DNA of 64,000 nt from Deltaproteobacteria bacterium (GTDB lineage: Bacteria > Myxococcota_C > UBA6777): contig PCBK01000018.1 of NCBI GenBank assembly GCA_002731275.1, positions 1 to 64,000 of the forward strand, in the 5' to 3' direction. Both the position numbers and the translations under genes were made by a program. The notes under the pieces are model-generated. The model was not told where the DNA came from and did not search any database. It worked only from the letters and a program-made list of their open reading frames with translations. The stretch's first letter is position 1. Each line of letters starts with the position of its first letter. Positions 1 through 9,373 of this stretch are shown in pieces.

Positions 1-45
1 TCGGGTGCACTTTGCGAAGACACAAGTGCAACTGCCCCTGGATCA
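1..45. repeat. 45-bp direct repeat, copy 1
   Basis: The first 45 bases recur without mismatch at 275-319. Each copy contains a small inverted repeat (TGCACTT ... AAGTGCA, 11-nt spacer). Both copies lie outside any convincing gene. The left flank of this copy is outside the window, so its true length is unknown. Confidence 0.9.
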
Positions 46-81
46 AATATCAAGCTAAATACCGCGCATTTCGTCAAATTA

Positions 82-133
82 TCCCCCTTCCTCTTCCAGA
101 GGATGGAGAGGAAGGGGGAAGAGCCGAAGGCTC
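82..133. other. Two adjacent hairpins in the left non-coding region
   Basis: Bases 82-94 pair perfectly with 107-119 (13-bp pyrimidine/purine stem, 12-nt loop). They are followed at 121-133 by GAGCC-GAA-GGCTC. There is no T-run after the stems, so a terminator is unlikely. They sit between the two copies of the 45-bp repeat and may belong to the same element. Confidence 0.6.
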
Positions 134-274
134 AGGGGGATGGAGAGGTTTGTTGAAGGGGTCGTTGCAAAGTGTATGAAGCAAATGACAACCGCATATA
201 TTGTCCGAGCAACCGAGCGTTAGGAGGATGTCGCTTGCGACATACGTATTGCCATGAGGGATGACTGCGTGTAT

Positions 275-319
275 TCGGGTGCACTTTGCGAAGACACAAG
301 TGCAACTGCCCCTGGATCA
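275..319. repeat. 45-bp direct repeat, copy 2
   Basis: Exact second copy of bases 1-45, 274 bp downstream; the match ends at 319/45, where the next bases differ. A weak, degenerate inverted version of part of it (GCAAAGTGTA) can be seen near 164-173. Confidence 0.9.
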
Positions 320-655
320 GCATTCGAGTATCCCTCGTGTATACGGTATAACCCTCCCCCTTTCCTCTCATCCCCACTCTCCAATACAACGTCCCATCCA
401 TCGCCTGTAAATCCGTTCTTTAAAAATCAAGACAGAGAACGTGAAACAAACCAAATTTTGCGGTATGATACGAGGACGCGACCTCTACAGAAAGCAGAAA
501 AGACACGATCTTTTTGTGACTTTTTGCGCAATCGAATGGTCTTCATATGTGAGAATGTGTACAACAAGACTGCGAAGATGTGCTCCTTTATGGAACACAC
601 ACATTCGAACATCCCAAGGTAATGGGAGTTTTTATCCACAAGACGTGAGGCAGAT
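320..655. other. Non-coding stretch upstream of the first lipoprotein gene
   Basis: About 340 bases with no open frame that resembles a protein. It presumably carries the promoter and leader of the gene starting at 656. I see no clear sigma-70 promoter, operator or RNA gene in it. Confidence 0.5.
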
Positions 656-3307
656 ATGTATCGTAATATTGTATGTTTGGTGTTGTTCTTCTCCCTCCAC
701 CTGCTGCTCTTCCAATCCGGATGTTCGGATACCACACAATGTCAACAAGAAGACCGGATCAGCCAACTCTCCGTCAACCCGTCAGGAAGTCCGTGTAACT
801 TCAACTGTGACTGCAACAATCAGGTTTACGAGGGGGTATGTCAGGATGGGAAGTGTCTCTCTTTTCAGCGCGACAATTGTAGCGTTCCAGGACAACGTCA
901 ACCCTGTTTTCCGGTCGTTGGCGAGTGTACAGGCGGAAGCTCCGGGAGCCAAATCTGTAAGCCCGATTACCTCAACGCCTCTCGCTGGGGTGACTGTGAA
1001 TGTGTACAAGATGCCGAATGCTCAGCAGAAGTATGCGACGGCCAAGACAACGACTGTGACGGACTCGTCGATGAAAACCTCTCACGTCCTTGCTACGAAG
1101 AAGACACAGGTTGCCGCGTAGAAGACGATCGATACATCTGTGAAGGTCAATGTCAGGAAGGTGTCGAGTCATGCTTCAACGGGACGTGGTCTTCTTGCCG
1201 CAACAAAGTCTATCCCTCTCCCGAGATCTGCGATGGCAAAGATAACGACTGTGATGGCGAGATCGATGAAGATAACCCTGACGGTGGTAAGCGCTGTACA
1301 GCCAACGAAGAAGGTAATTGCCAACGAGGAGAGACCACCTGTAACAACGGCCTGATCGAATGTCGCTCCGTTGTCAAACCCACAACAGAGGTCTGTAACG
1401 GCCAGGATGACGACTGTGACGGCGTAATCGATGAAGACATCACCAAAGAATGCTACGCCGCAAACACTGTAGGCTGTAGTGTCAACGCAAAAGGCGAATA
1501 CCTCTGTAAAGGTGTATGTCAAGCAGGTATTTCCAAATGTGTACTCGGCATGTGGGGGACGTGTACAAACCAAGTCACCCCCGCTGAAGAAGAAGTGTGT
1601 GGAAACGGAAAAGATGACACGTGCGATGGCAGCGTTGATGAAGATTGCCCCTGTACAGACGGCACGACACAAGATTGCGGAACAGACACAGGTGAATGCA
1701 AGAAAGGCTTGCAAACCTGTACCGATGAAAAATGGGGTTCGTGTGAAGGTCAGACAGCGCCCGTTACAGAAGCATGCAATGGCTTAGACGATGACTGTGA
1801 TGGTGAAGTTGACGAAGAGCTCAAATCAGATTGTTACACAGGAAGCACCGGATGTACCAAAAACACCTACGGCGTGTTTGAATGCAAAGGCGCATGTAAT
1901 GCCGGCACACGTAGCTGTGTAAATGGGAAACTTGGTGCATGTGTCAACGAAACCACCCCCACAGCTGAGACCTGTAACGGAAAAGATGACGACTGTGACG
2001 GACAAATTGATGATGTTGTCCTCAATAAAAATTGTACCGTGCAAAGTGCTGTGGGTGCACAAGGTGAATGTGCAAAAGGTTCTGTTGTCTGCGAAAATGG
2101 GAAAGAGGTATGTAAACCCTCTAGCCCATCCGGCGAAGTATGTGATGGAAAAGACAACGACTGTGACGGACAAGTTGATGAGTCACTTACACAGGATTGT
2201 TACCCCTCAGGCGCAGCAGGTTGTACAAAACAAGGCAGCGGCTTTGTCTGTAAAGGGATCTGTAAAGTCGGGACACAAACCTGTAGTGCCGGTAAATGGG
2301 GCGCATGTTCAGGCCCCATCCAACCCGAAAAGGAATCCTGTAACCAACGCGATGATAACTGCGATGGCAACGTCGACGAGAACCTGACTAACTGTTGCCA
2401 GGACGGAAAGAAACGCGCTTGCGGAAGTAACGTAGGTGTATGTTCCTCCGGTTCACAAACCTGTACCGGCGGTAAGTGGGGAGATTGTACAGGTGGTGTC
2501 ACGCCAAAATCGGAAATCTGTGACGGACGGGACAACAACTGTGACGGCCAAATCGATGAATCACTCATAAAATACTGTTACACCTTCTCACAAGGTTGCA
2601 CAGGTACCGCCAGCGCTGGCTATAAATGTGTGGGCAGCTGCGCACAAGGAAAATCAACGTGCATCAGCGGAAAGTGGTCTATCTGCAGCGGTCAACAGGG
2701 TCCCGCGAAAGAAAGCTGTGATGGCAAAGACAACGACTGCAATGGCCAGATCGATGACAAGATCCCCAGTATCCCATGCACAGTGAAGGACAAGTATGGG
2801 ATCTGTGCTGATGGAAAGACAACCTGTTCAAGCGGAAAGACCGCCTGCACAGAAGTCAACCGACCAGGGACAGAGATCTGTGATGGCAAAGACAACAACT
2901 GCGATGGAAAAACAGACGAGACCTTCAAAGAACAGGGCCTCTCTTGTCCAACAGGAAAACCTGGCGTCTGTCAAAAAGGAAAGTATACATGCCCCAACGG
3001 TCGACTTGTTTGTCAACCTCCTGCTCCCACAATAGAGGTATGTGATGGTGTCGATAATGACTGTGATGGCCAAACAGACGAGACCTTCAAAGGTAAGGGG
3101 ACTGTATGTGATACCAAGCTTCTTGGGATCTGCAAAAATGGAGCATTGACATGCGAAAAAGGAAATGTCGTTTGTAGAGGTATTCAGCCAGGCACGGCCA
3201 AAGAGGTATGCGACGGCAAAGACAACGATTGTGATGGCAAAGTTGATAATGGTTTGTATCTGTGCAGAACAGGTCTTACCTGTAAACAAGGAAAGTGCGT
3301 CTTCTAA
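656..3307 (+). CDS. Cys-rich surface lipoprotein with 13 MopE-type DNDCDG repeats
   Basis: The 883-residue product has a hydrophobic signal segment ending in QSGC (Cys23), so it is probably a lipoprotein. A Cys-rich N-terminal domain (about 25-115) resembles that of the WD40 protein at 30.6 kb. From about residue 120 to the end there are 13 copies of the E-x-C-(D/N)-G-x-D-(N/D)-D-C-D-G-x-x-D-E motif, about 60 residues apart, each with an intervening Cys pattern. The Asp/Asn-rich motif is the putative metal-binding (MopE) repeat; calcium or another divalent cation is the inferred ligand. A GAGG site lies six bases before the ATG. There is no catalytic domain. Its function is unknown; a surface-exposed or adhesive role is inference. 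Confidence 0.85.
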   Translation: MYRNIVCLVLFFSLHLLLFQSGCSDTTQCQQEDRISQLSVNPSGSPCNFNCDCNNQVYEGVCQDGKCLSFQRDNCSVPGQRQPCFPVVGECTGGSSGSQICKPDYLNASRWGDCECVQDAECSAEVCDGQDNDCDGLVDENLSRPCYEEDTGCRVEDDRYICEGQCQEGVESCFNGTWSSCRNKVYPSPEICDGKDNDCDGEIDEDNPDGGKRCTANEEGNCQRGETTCNNGLIECRSVVKPTTEVCNGQDDDCDGVIDEDITKECYAANTVGCSVNAKGEYLCKGVCQAGISKCVLGMWGTCTNQVTPAEEEVCGNGKDDTCDGSVDEDCPCTDGTTQDCGTDTGECKKGLQTCTDEKWGSCEGQTAPVTEACNGLDDDCDGEVDEELKSDCYTGSTGCTKNTYGVFECKGACNAGTRSCVNGKLGACVNETTPTAETCNGKDDDCDGQIDDVVLNKNCTVQSAVGAQGECAKGSVVCENGKEVCKPSSPSGEVCDGKDNDCDGQVDESLTQDCYPSGAAGCTKQGSGFVCKGICKVGTQTCSAGKWGACSGPIQPEKESCNQRDDNCDGNVDENLTNCCQDGKKRACGSNVGVCSSGSQTCTGGKWGDCTGGVTPKSEICDGRDNNCDGQIDESLIKYCYTFSQGCTGTASAGYKCVGSCAQGKSTCISGKWSICSGQQGPAKESCDGKDNDCNGQIDDKIPSIPCTVKDKYGICADGKTTCSSGKTACTEVNRPGTEICDGKDNNCDGKTDETFKEQGLSCPTGKPGVCQKGKYTCPNGRLVCQPPAPTIEVCDGVDNDCDGQTDETFKGKGTVCDTKLLGICKNGALTCEKGNVVCRGIQPGTAKEVCDGKDNDCDGKVDNGLYLCRTGLTCKQGKCVF

Positions 3308-3346
3308 ACCCCACTCAGAAAACAAGCTCCCCTTCCAACCCCCCCA

Positions 3347-4954
3347 TCAAAATTGGTAGCCAATCGCCACCGTTCCCTTTGCCGTCCAAGCGTTGAGGAA
3401 CGTCCCACCTTCACGTGAAGCCTTCACCACAGTGTGTGCCATCCCACCAAATCCACGCAAAAACAACCACAGCCGCCATGTCAAACGCACTCCAAACTCC
3501 GCATGCACACCGTACCGAAGACTCGGACTCTGACCACTACGAAGCGCCTGCTCATGAAACACCATCAACAGACCAACACCGAGCAAACCACCAAGGTGAA
3601 GCTTCCAAGAAGAACGCTGCAATTGCCATCCCCAACTCGCAGAGATTTCAGCAAAACCCGTAAAGTACTTGGGGAACGACTCACCTAAAAAGGTCATATA
3701 GATCCGCCAGTTGCCGAGAGAGAAGCCGAACGTTCCTCCGAGCCACGGACGAAACAAAGATGCAGTCAGGGCACCGACATCAAAACCAAGCGACACCTCC
3801 CCCCGGTGTGGCAAAGACAAACGACGTACAACATGTTCATGAGAAGGGACCGTCGCGACCTCCTCCCCTTTTGCCTTCCCCACATGACACGCGATGTCTT
3901 TCCAATGACGCGCAGAGAGCCATGTTTTATGGGCCTTTCGGACCGTCACATCCTGGTGAAAACACTGCCCCTTGGGATCGCGTAAAAAGATCTTGTACCG
4001 CCCCGCCATCAACGAGACAACACGTGGAAGACCTGTTTTTCCACGGACTTTCCAGACAGAACGCCGACCGACAATGCTCCATCGCTCCCCATCTTGTTGA
4101 GGCAAGACGAGTTGGGCGTTGTAAGACAACGTGATGGGATAGGCCTCTTGTCCACGAAAATGATTTAAGAACATCGGCTGCTGACGACCTGGAAGCTCTC
4201 TCTCAACCATCAAACGGGCATATTCGTAAGCTTCGATCGAAGTCACCTTCCCGTCTCGATCCCGATCAGCTTTTCCCCACAAACCACGCACGAGATAGTG
4301 TGTAAACAAACTCGCGTGGAGACGATCGAGCTCTCGTGCCTTGCCAGCAGGCGAGGCGCTCGTCAAGATCGCCATCCCCTGACTGAGTGTTGGTGGGACC
4401 TTGAAGTAAGGTGCGAAGCCTTTGCCCCTCCCCTTCGTCCTTGCGTGCAGGAGATCGATCAACGAGCCCGAGTTACAAGCGTCGAGAATACCGATCTTAA
4501 CCGTCGCCTTGATGCTCTTGAGGAATGAGGCCAATTGCTTGAGGGAGAAGCGATGTTTTTGTGGCTGACTTGACGCTCCCAAGCGCAAAAAATGCTCGTC
4601 AGCGTGACCAGAGTAATAAAAGAGAAAGTGAATGGGTTTTCCCGGCCGCTTAGAGCGCGCCCTGATACGCTGAAGTTGTTTCCACAGCTGCTGACTCGTC
4701 GGCTTCGCAAGCACCTTGGTTTGAAAGTTCCCCTTGGTCTTGAGAACAGAGGCCAACAGCTCCGCGTCCCTTTTGGCATAACGAAGGCGCTGATCACCAG
4801 GATGTCCTCGCCGCCCTTTCCAACCTCGATCGTGCCAGACCAACAACGCGATCCGCTCGACAGACGCCTCAACAGCCGCCTTTGCCGCATAACACGGTGT
4901 CATATCGACACTGTACAAGCACAAAAGCACGAACATGCATCGATATATCCTCAT
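3347..4954 (-). CDS. Caspase-like (peptidase C14) protein with C-terminal beta-barrel-like region
   Basis: The protein has 535 residues when started at the ATG that overlaps the upstream stop (ATGA) and follows a GGAAGG site; an in-frame ATG 21 bases further upstream is less likely. After a signal peptide comes a caspase/metacaspase fold (about 25-270) with the catalytic His in YYSGHADE (about residue 116) and Cys in DACNSG (about 157). A linker (about 270-390) contains a possible PEGA-like segment. The last ~145 residues alternate hydrophobic and polar positions, are rich in Gly and aromatics, and end in GYQF; a terminal Phe is typical of outer-membrane barrels. It is the third gene of the sigma/anti-sigma operon. 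A surface- or periplasm-directed protease regulated by that pair is inference. Confidence 0.8.
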   Translation of the reverse strand: MRIYRCMFVLLCLYSVDMTPCYAAKAAVEASVERIALLVWHDRGWKGRRGHPGDQRLRYAKRDAELLASVLKTKGNFQTKVLAKPTSQQLWKQLQRIRARSKRPGKPIHFLFYYSGHADEHFLRLGASSQPQKHRFSLKQLASFLKSIKATVKIGILDACNSGSLIDLLHARTKGRGKGFAPYFKVPPTLSQGMAILTSASPAGKARELDRLHASLFTHYLVRGLWGKADRDRDGKVTSIEAYEYARLMVERELPGRQQPMFLNHFRGQEAYPITLSYNAQLVLPQQDGERWSIVGRRSVWKVRGKTGLPRVVSLMAGRYKIFLRDPKGQCFHQDVTVRKAHKTWLSARHWKDIACHVGKAKGEEVATVPSHEHVVRRLSLPHRGEVSLGFDVGALTASLFRPWLGGTFGFSLGNWRIYMTFLGESFPKYFTGFAEISASWGWQLQRSSWKLHLGGLLGVGLLMVFHEQALRSGQSPSLRYGVHAEFGVRLTWRLWLFLRGFGGMAHTVVKASREGGTFLNAWTAKGTVAIGYQF

Positions 4955-5739
4955 CGTTTCACCTTCCTGATCCATACACGTTGCTGCCAGAGAAAACCTC
5001 TCAAATCTTCAACGGCGTCGAGCCTCTTGCCATGATTCTGATACGATCGTTTCAACTGCGTGCGTGCCTGCGCAAAAGAAAACGCGCGCTTCGCCGCGAG
5101 CATCACAAAGAGCTCCTGCCCGACATAATGATCGAGAGGGATCGCCTTATCCTTTGGCAATTGGTGGCTTCCTTCAGTGAGTCTTTGTGCTTCTTGGGCA
5201 GGATAAGGATGGTACAGACTGATCACACCTTTCTCGTTGATAGAGAGCACCATGACATACAAAGACGCATCCAGATCAAAGTGAAAACGTATGGTGTCAT
5301 CAACACTCACACGCACACCAGAGTGAGCGCGCTCGATCAACTGTGAGTCATGACGTTTAACGTATAAACTCCAGGCTTCACCGCCTTTACTGCGTCCTTG
5401 TAAATTGACAGGGTGCGTCCACTCACTGACAGGCCAGCTCCCCAAAAGAAAGAAGAAACAAAGCCCTGCCGCAACACTGCCCGCGAAAGCAAAAGGCCTC
5501 CACCACAGCGCAAAAGTCTCAACCCAACCAAAAGCATCCGGTGTAGGCGTGTCCACCTGCGAAGACTCCCATGAGATCGGAGGAAGTTCCTCTTGAAGGT
5601 TCGCGATCTCACGTTGACATCGCACACAGCACGTGAGGTGCTCTGTGATATGTGTCGCCTCCGCAGGTGGCAGGACACCAATTTGATACCGTTGCAACCT
5701 CCAATCAGAGGGGCAATCTTGTTGTGTCATCTTGCTCAT
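4951..5739 (-). CDS. Membrane anti-sigma factor with zinc finger and DUF4384-like periplasmic domain
   Basis: The product has 262 residues. The N-terminus carries a ZAS-type zinc site (Cys9, His34, Cys38, Cys41 in HLTCCVRC). A single membrane span covers about 82-102. The outside domain (about 115-225) has the pattern of DUF4384 (LYVKRHDS ... LYHPYPAQEA ... ELFVMLAAKR), a domain often found near caspase-like proteins. Its ATG overlaps the sigma-factor stop, and its own stop overlaps the caspase start (both ATGA), so the three genes should be translated together. It most likely binds and holds the sigma factor of the upstream gene. What releases it is unknown; the adjacent protease is a natural candidate. 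Confidence 0.85.
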   Translation of the reverse strand: MSKMTQQDCPSDWRLQRYQIGVLPPAEATHITEHLTCCVRCQREIANLQEELPPISWESSQVDTPTPDAFGWVETFALWWRPFAFAGSVAAGLCFFFLLGSWPVSEWTHPVNLQGRSKGGEAWSLYVKRHDSQLIERAHSGVRVSVDDTIRFHFDLDASLYVMVLSINEKGVISLYHPYPAQEAQRLTEGSHQLPKDKAIPLDHYVGQELFVMLAAKRAFSFAQARTQLKRSYQNHGKRLDAVEDLRGFLWQQRVWIRKVKR

Positions 5740-6260
5740 ATGGACTCCAAAGATCGTATCAAAGAGCGAAGCCGACGCTCCAAAGAAGTCAGTCTTTTGC
5801 GTACGGCTCTGTCGGAGATGTGAAAGATCTCTCCGATCTCCTTGGTCGAATATTCCTCAAAAAAGCGGTAGTACAGGAGCTCCCAATCATCTTCCGAGAT
5901 GTGTTTGGACAGTGTACCTAGCTCGATCTGCGCGATGCCTTGCGACATCCACGAAGAGCGAGCCTCCGCAGGAGAGGACACAGTTTGGGACAACAAGTCG
6001 TGCATTGTGCGGCGTGAACGTTGTTGAAGCAGGTAGCGATGGATCGCGTTGGTGGTGCAACGAAACAGGTAGCGATGCGCGCGCTCTGATTCTTCGAGGG
6101 TATCGGCGACATTCATCAAGTTTTTGAAGATCTCTTGTGTCAGATCCAGCGCGACATCTCGATCTCTTAATCGACGATAAATACGCTGGTACACCCCAGC
6201 CCCAAGTTGCCTGTAAAGTCTGTCGACCCGCTCTGTCGCTGCTCGCATCCTGCTCGTCAC
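5736..6260 (-). CDS. ECF-type RNA polymerase sigma factor
   Basis: The product has 174 residues. Region 2 is seen as DLTQEIFKNLM (about residues 38-48) followed by RAHRYLFRCTTNAIHRYL. Region 4 is the helix-turn-helix STKEIGEIFHISDRAVRKRL (about 140-160). Size and two-domain layout fit an ECF sigma factor. The start is a GTG; an ATG four codons later is possible, but its upstream sequence is not better. It heads a minus-strand operon with an anti-sigma and a caspase-like gene, overlapping the next gene by four bases. It probably transcribes its own operon. I could not identify a matching promoter motif elsewhere in the window. Confidence 0.9.
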   Translation of the reverse strand: MTSRMRAATERVDRLYRQLGAGVYQRIYRRLRDRDVALDLTQEIFKNLMNVADTLEESERAHRYLFRCTTNAIHRYLLQQRSRRTMHDLLSQTVSSPAEARSSWMSQGIAQIELGTLSKHISEDDWELLYYRFFEEYSTKEIGEIFHISDRAVRKRLTSLERRLRSLIRSLESI

Positions 6261-6304
6261 ACCTCACTCTTCATGTGCCCTATCCATCGGGTACACGCTC
6301 TGAC

Positions 6305-8899
6305 TTATGGGCAAGTCTTGTAGTGGTAATCCACCTTCACCTCGACCCCAGTCGCAGGCGCCACAGAGAAAACAATTGAATTGTTGAGTGGTTCGTACTT
6401 CCAACCAGAGACCAGCGGATTGCCCCCCACACTCACGGAGATGGCCTTGCTCGTATCAGCAGGCAATGAAAGAGCCATCGTGAAAGGCTGGCGAAAGGGA
6501 TAGTCTGCGATATCCATCATCGCTTTGGGGATCGTACAGAGCGAACCTACGGCACCACCAAATGCATTCACAACGTCGATGTATCGGCCTCCCAAAATCG
6601 AGCCTGAGCAGCTCACATTCCGAGTTCCACCGATCAACGACACGTTGATCAACCCAGCGTCTCCTTTGACTGCGGTATAAGCAGCGATGTAATCCGAAAC
6701 TTTGGAGAGTGACTGGTCTTCCTCATCGCTGATAAAGACGATCATCAACTTCGCGTCTTTGCGAAGCAGCCCCTTGTTACAATTGGGATCGTTCAATCGC
6801 GTCGCGCTCAGGCCGAGCTTCGCCGCTTCAAGTCCTTGCTCATTGGGTTTTCCGACGCTCCCAACCTGAAGATTATTCTTGAGCACATTGGCGGCATACG
6901 CTGCGGTCGTCTTTGAGGTCGCGAGCTTTGTCTGCCCACCGAGACAACCACCTGGAGGTGTCCCTCCAACTGACGTTGTTGTCACGCCAATCTGAAAATC
7001 GATCCCATGTGTGTGTAGCCTGTTGATAAAATTCGTCGCCTCACTCGCGAGCTTCTGGTGGTTGTTGAGCATAGAGCCTGAGTTGTCGACAACGAAGAGG
7101 TAATCGATCTTTTCGCCTGTTTTCGTGATCGTATCGGAGACTGGATTGACAGGTGTGTAGGAGATGTCGACGATCCCGCCTGCAGGTGGAACTGCAGTGC
7201 TTCCAAATGTCACTGTTGTCACATCTGTATGGGTCAAACGCCACTGTGTCGTCGCTACGCCATTCACTTTTACAGTGACGGAGCTTGGTGTGGCTTTATG
7301 TTTTAAGGCGAAGGCATCGCGTAATCCAGGAATCATCCCTAGCAGCTCTCTGTAGGCCAAATCATCCGCAATGTTGCAGTAAGCGATCTCTTTACCAGAG
7401 AATGCCTTGATCACAGCTTGGTAACGAGGATATGGGAACGCTCGACAGATATTCCTTCCTCCAAGCAGACCGAGCACTTTGACTTGGTAAGGTGATGCCT
7501 TCAACGCCTTCAAGTCGTTGATGTACGTCTGAACTGTGCTAGGAGACTGGTCCATCTCATCCGTCACAATCAAGATCATCAAGTCCGCATCTTGGCGCAA
7601 GAACCCTTTGTTGCAGTTGGGATTATTCAACATCGCTGGGCTGAGTGTCTGCTTGATCGACTCAAGCCCCTTCTCCAGTGCACTTCCCCCTGTGCCGACC
7701 TTGATATTCGTCTGTAAGGTCGACAGAGCATTTGGTGTACTTGACGTCACGATCTTGGTCGTACCGAACAGACATCCAGGCGTCCCCTGTACACCGTCCA
7801 CATCAACCGTTGTTACACCGATCTGGTAATCCACTTTGTTTTGATTGAGTGAGTTGAGCAGCACATTGGCGTTCTTCGCCAACTCATACTGCTCATCCCC
7901 CATTGAAGCTGAGCTATCGATGACGAGGAGGATATCGACCTTGCCAGAGTTTTGCTTGAAGACCTCTTGGGTCTTGTTGACACAATGGGCACTAACTACT
8001 GTGAGCTTTTGCGTGTTGGTGAAGCGCTTGTAACGATCCATGATCATGACATCGTACTCACCAAGAGCAAAACCGCTCTTCTGCCGCAAGGTCACTTCTA
8101 CCAAGGCAGGATGCACAATCTTTACATCAGAGCCACCGATATCAAACCATTTTGTGGGAGCATTGCGGGGTATAAAGCGGACATATGTTCTCCCTCCGGT
8201 TGGGAGGAACTTCGTCTTCAAGGACAACGTAAAGGTCGGCTGAATTTGGGACAGTCCAAGTACCGCGGGAGACATTCCATCGAGTTGGGGGCCAGGTCCA
8301 GGAGGAGCAATGATGAACCCTTTTGCGATGGTCTTTCCTGCAGAGCAACGGAGAAAGACCAACACTTCCCTGGTGATTTCTCCTTTGAGATCAAGTGTCG
8401 TCTCGACTTTTGTCGCGTTGATCCATTTGGTCGTCAGTTCTTTCCCATCAAAGACGATTTTGGAGTCTTGTGGAAAGTCTTTTCCGTGGACGCTGAAGGT
8501 AAGCTTTGAGCCCGTCGCGACACCAAGTGGAGTCATGTACTGCAGCATCCCACAGAGCGGACTGATCTGCTCAGATGTATCGGGCTTCTGCTCGATCGGC
8601 CTTTCAGTGGGTGCCTTCTCTGGCGTGACAGGCTCTTTGGTATCGGGGACAGTCGTTTCTTTGGTATCAGGGACCACAGGCTCAGGAGTCGGCTTCTCTG
8701 TAGGGGACGAAGCGTCAGGCTTCGCGTTCTCCGCAGGGTTTGTTTGACAGGCCCCATCAGGCAAACATGCCCGTCCGTTTGGACAATCTCCAGGTGACAA
8801 ACAACGTGGCACAAAGCCACCATTTGAACAGGCGACGAACAATATCGCGCAACAAAACACAACGATGAGTGATGACACGCGGTAGAGGGTTCGAGACAT
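6305..8899 (-). CDS. Lipoprotein with IPT/TIG-like domain and two von Willebrand A domains
   Basis: The product has 864 residues from the ATG preceded by GGGAG; longer frames upstream lack a signal peptide. The lipobox is FVAC (Cys24). A Pro/Glu/Thr-rich linker spans about 45-110, followed by an IPT/TIG-like fold (about 113-200). Two homologous VWA modules follow, with intact MIDAS motifs DSSAS (about 322) and DNSGS (about 600). Both contain a conserved NNPNCNKG or NDPNCNKG segment and a (V/S)DE motif, and each is followed by a short beta-domain. The second module looks like a tandem duplication of the first. VWA domains with MIDAS bind metal and protein ligands, so a cell-surface adhesion or sensing role is likely; the partner is unknown. 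Confidence 0.85.
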   Translation of the reverse strand: MSRTLYRVSSLIVVFCCAILFVACSNGGFVPRCLSPGDCPNGRACLPDGACQTNPAENAKPDASSPTEKPTPEPVVPDTKETTVPDTKEPVTPEKAPTERPIEQKPDTSEQISPLCGMLQYMTPLGVATGSKLTFSVHGKDFPQDSKIVFDGKELTTKWINATKVETTLDLKGEITREVLVFLRCSAGKTIAKGFIIAPPGPGPQLDGMSPAVLGLSQIQPTFTLSLKTKFLPTGGRTYVRFIPRNAPTKWFDIGGSDVKIVHPALVEVTLRQKSGFALGEYDVMIMDRYKRFTNTQKLTVVSAHCVNKTQEVFKQNSGKVDILLVIDSSASMGDEQYELAKNANVLLNSLNQNKVDYQIGVTTVDVDGVQGTPGCLFGTTKIVTSSTPNALSTLQTNIKVGTGGSALEKGLESIKQTLSPAMLNNPNCNKGFLRQDADLMILIVTDEMDQSPSTVQTYINDLKALKASPYQVKVLGLLGGRNICRAFPYPRYQAVIKAFSGKEIAYCNIADDLAYRELLGMIPGLRDAFALKHKATPSSVTVKVNGVATTQWRLTHTDVTTVTFGSTAVPPAGGIVDISYTPVNPVSDTITKTGEKIDYLFVVDNSGSMLNNHQKLASEATNFINRLHTHGIDFQIGVTTTSVGGTPPGGCLGGQTKLATSKTTAAYAANVLKNNLQVGSVGKPNEQGLEAAKLGLSATRLNDPNCNKGLLRKDAKLMIVFISDEEDQSLSKVSDYIAAYTAVKGDAGLINVSLIGGTRNVSCSGSILGGRYIDVVNAFGGAVGSLCTIPKAMMDIADYPFRQPFTMALSLPADTSKAISVSVGGNPLVSGWKYEPLNNSIVFSVAPATGVEVKVDYHYKTCP

Positions 8900-9373
8900 C
8901 TTCCACTCCCTTTGGGCTACTGCAAGAAAAAAAGAATGTAGGAAAAAGAAACACACGCAGAGGTTGTTGATGAAACCGCAAGTTGCGTGATTCGTCGTCG
9001 CAGTGGCGATGCCACGGCTCCTGCTCATGCTTTGCTTGAGGCTCCATCCACTGCCCTCTTGTCTTCGCTTTTTTCCTTGCAGCAGCCTTATCTGACGAGC
9101 TCGCGAATGCGATGCATATTCGTGTGATAGTACAAATGCCTTTTGTGTGGAGTGCATTTGTAGAAGACTTACACAGGATCCAGTGTGTGGTTTACATATG
9201 GGATTATCCAAGAGCGCTCATTTGCGGAACTCTTTTTTCAAAAAAAGCCGCCTTCATGCACATGTTCTTCTCTATAGAGACGAATGCTTCGGATCCTTTT
9301 AGGAGAATTTTTTTTTGAAAATAATTCTTGGAGAGTGTGGTGGAAGTGGTTGCTGTGGGGAGAGAAGTGTGGA
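8900..9373. other. Intergenic region upstream of the VWA lipoprotein gene
   Basis: 474 bases without a supported gene. The part next to 8900 should hold the minus-strand promoter of the VWA gene. The only structure I see is a 9-bp inverted repeat (see 9131-9162) and an A/T-rich run near 9300-9330. Confidence 0.5.
9131..9162. promoter_or_regulatory. Inverted repeat TACAAATGC / GCATTTGTA
   Basis: Perfect 9-bp arms with a 14-nt spacer, about 230 bases upstream of the VWA gene start. AGTGCATTTGT at 9152-9160 and onward also occurs at 46022-46032, upstream of the Kazal/VWC-like lipoprotein gene. A regulator site is possible but unproven. Confidence 0.3.

Noticed and set aside
1-319. Possible integron attC site or phage attachment site
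   Set aside because: No R'/R'' core (GTTRRRY) organisation, integrase or tRNA is visible.
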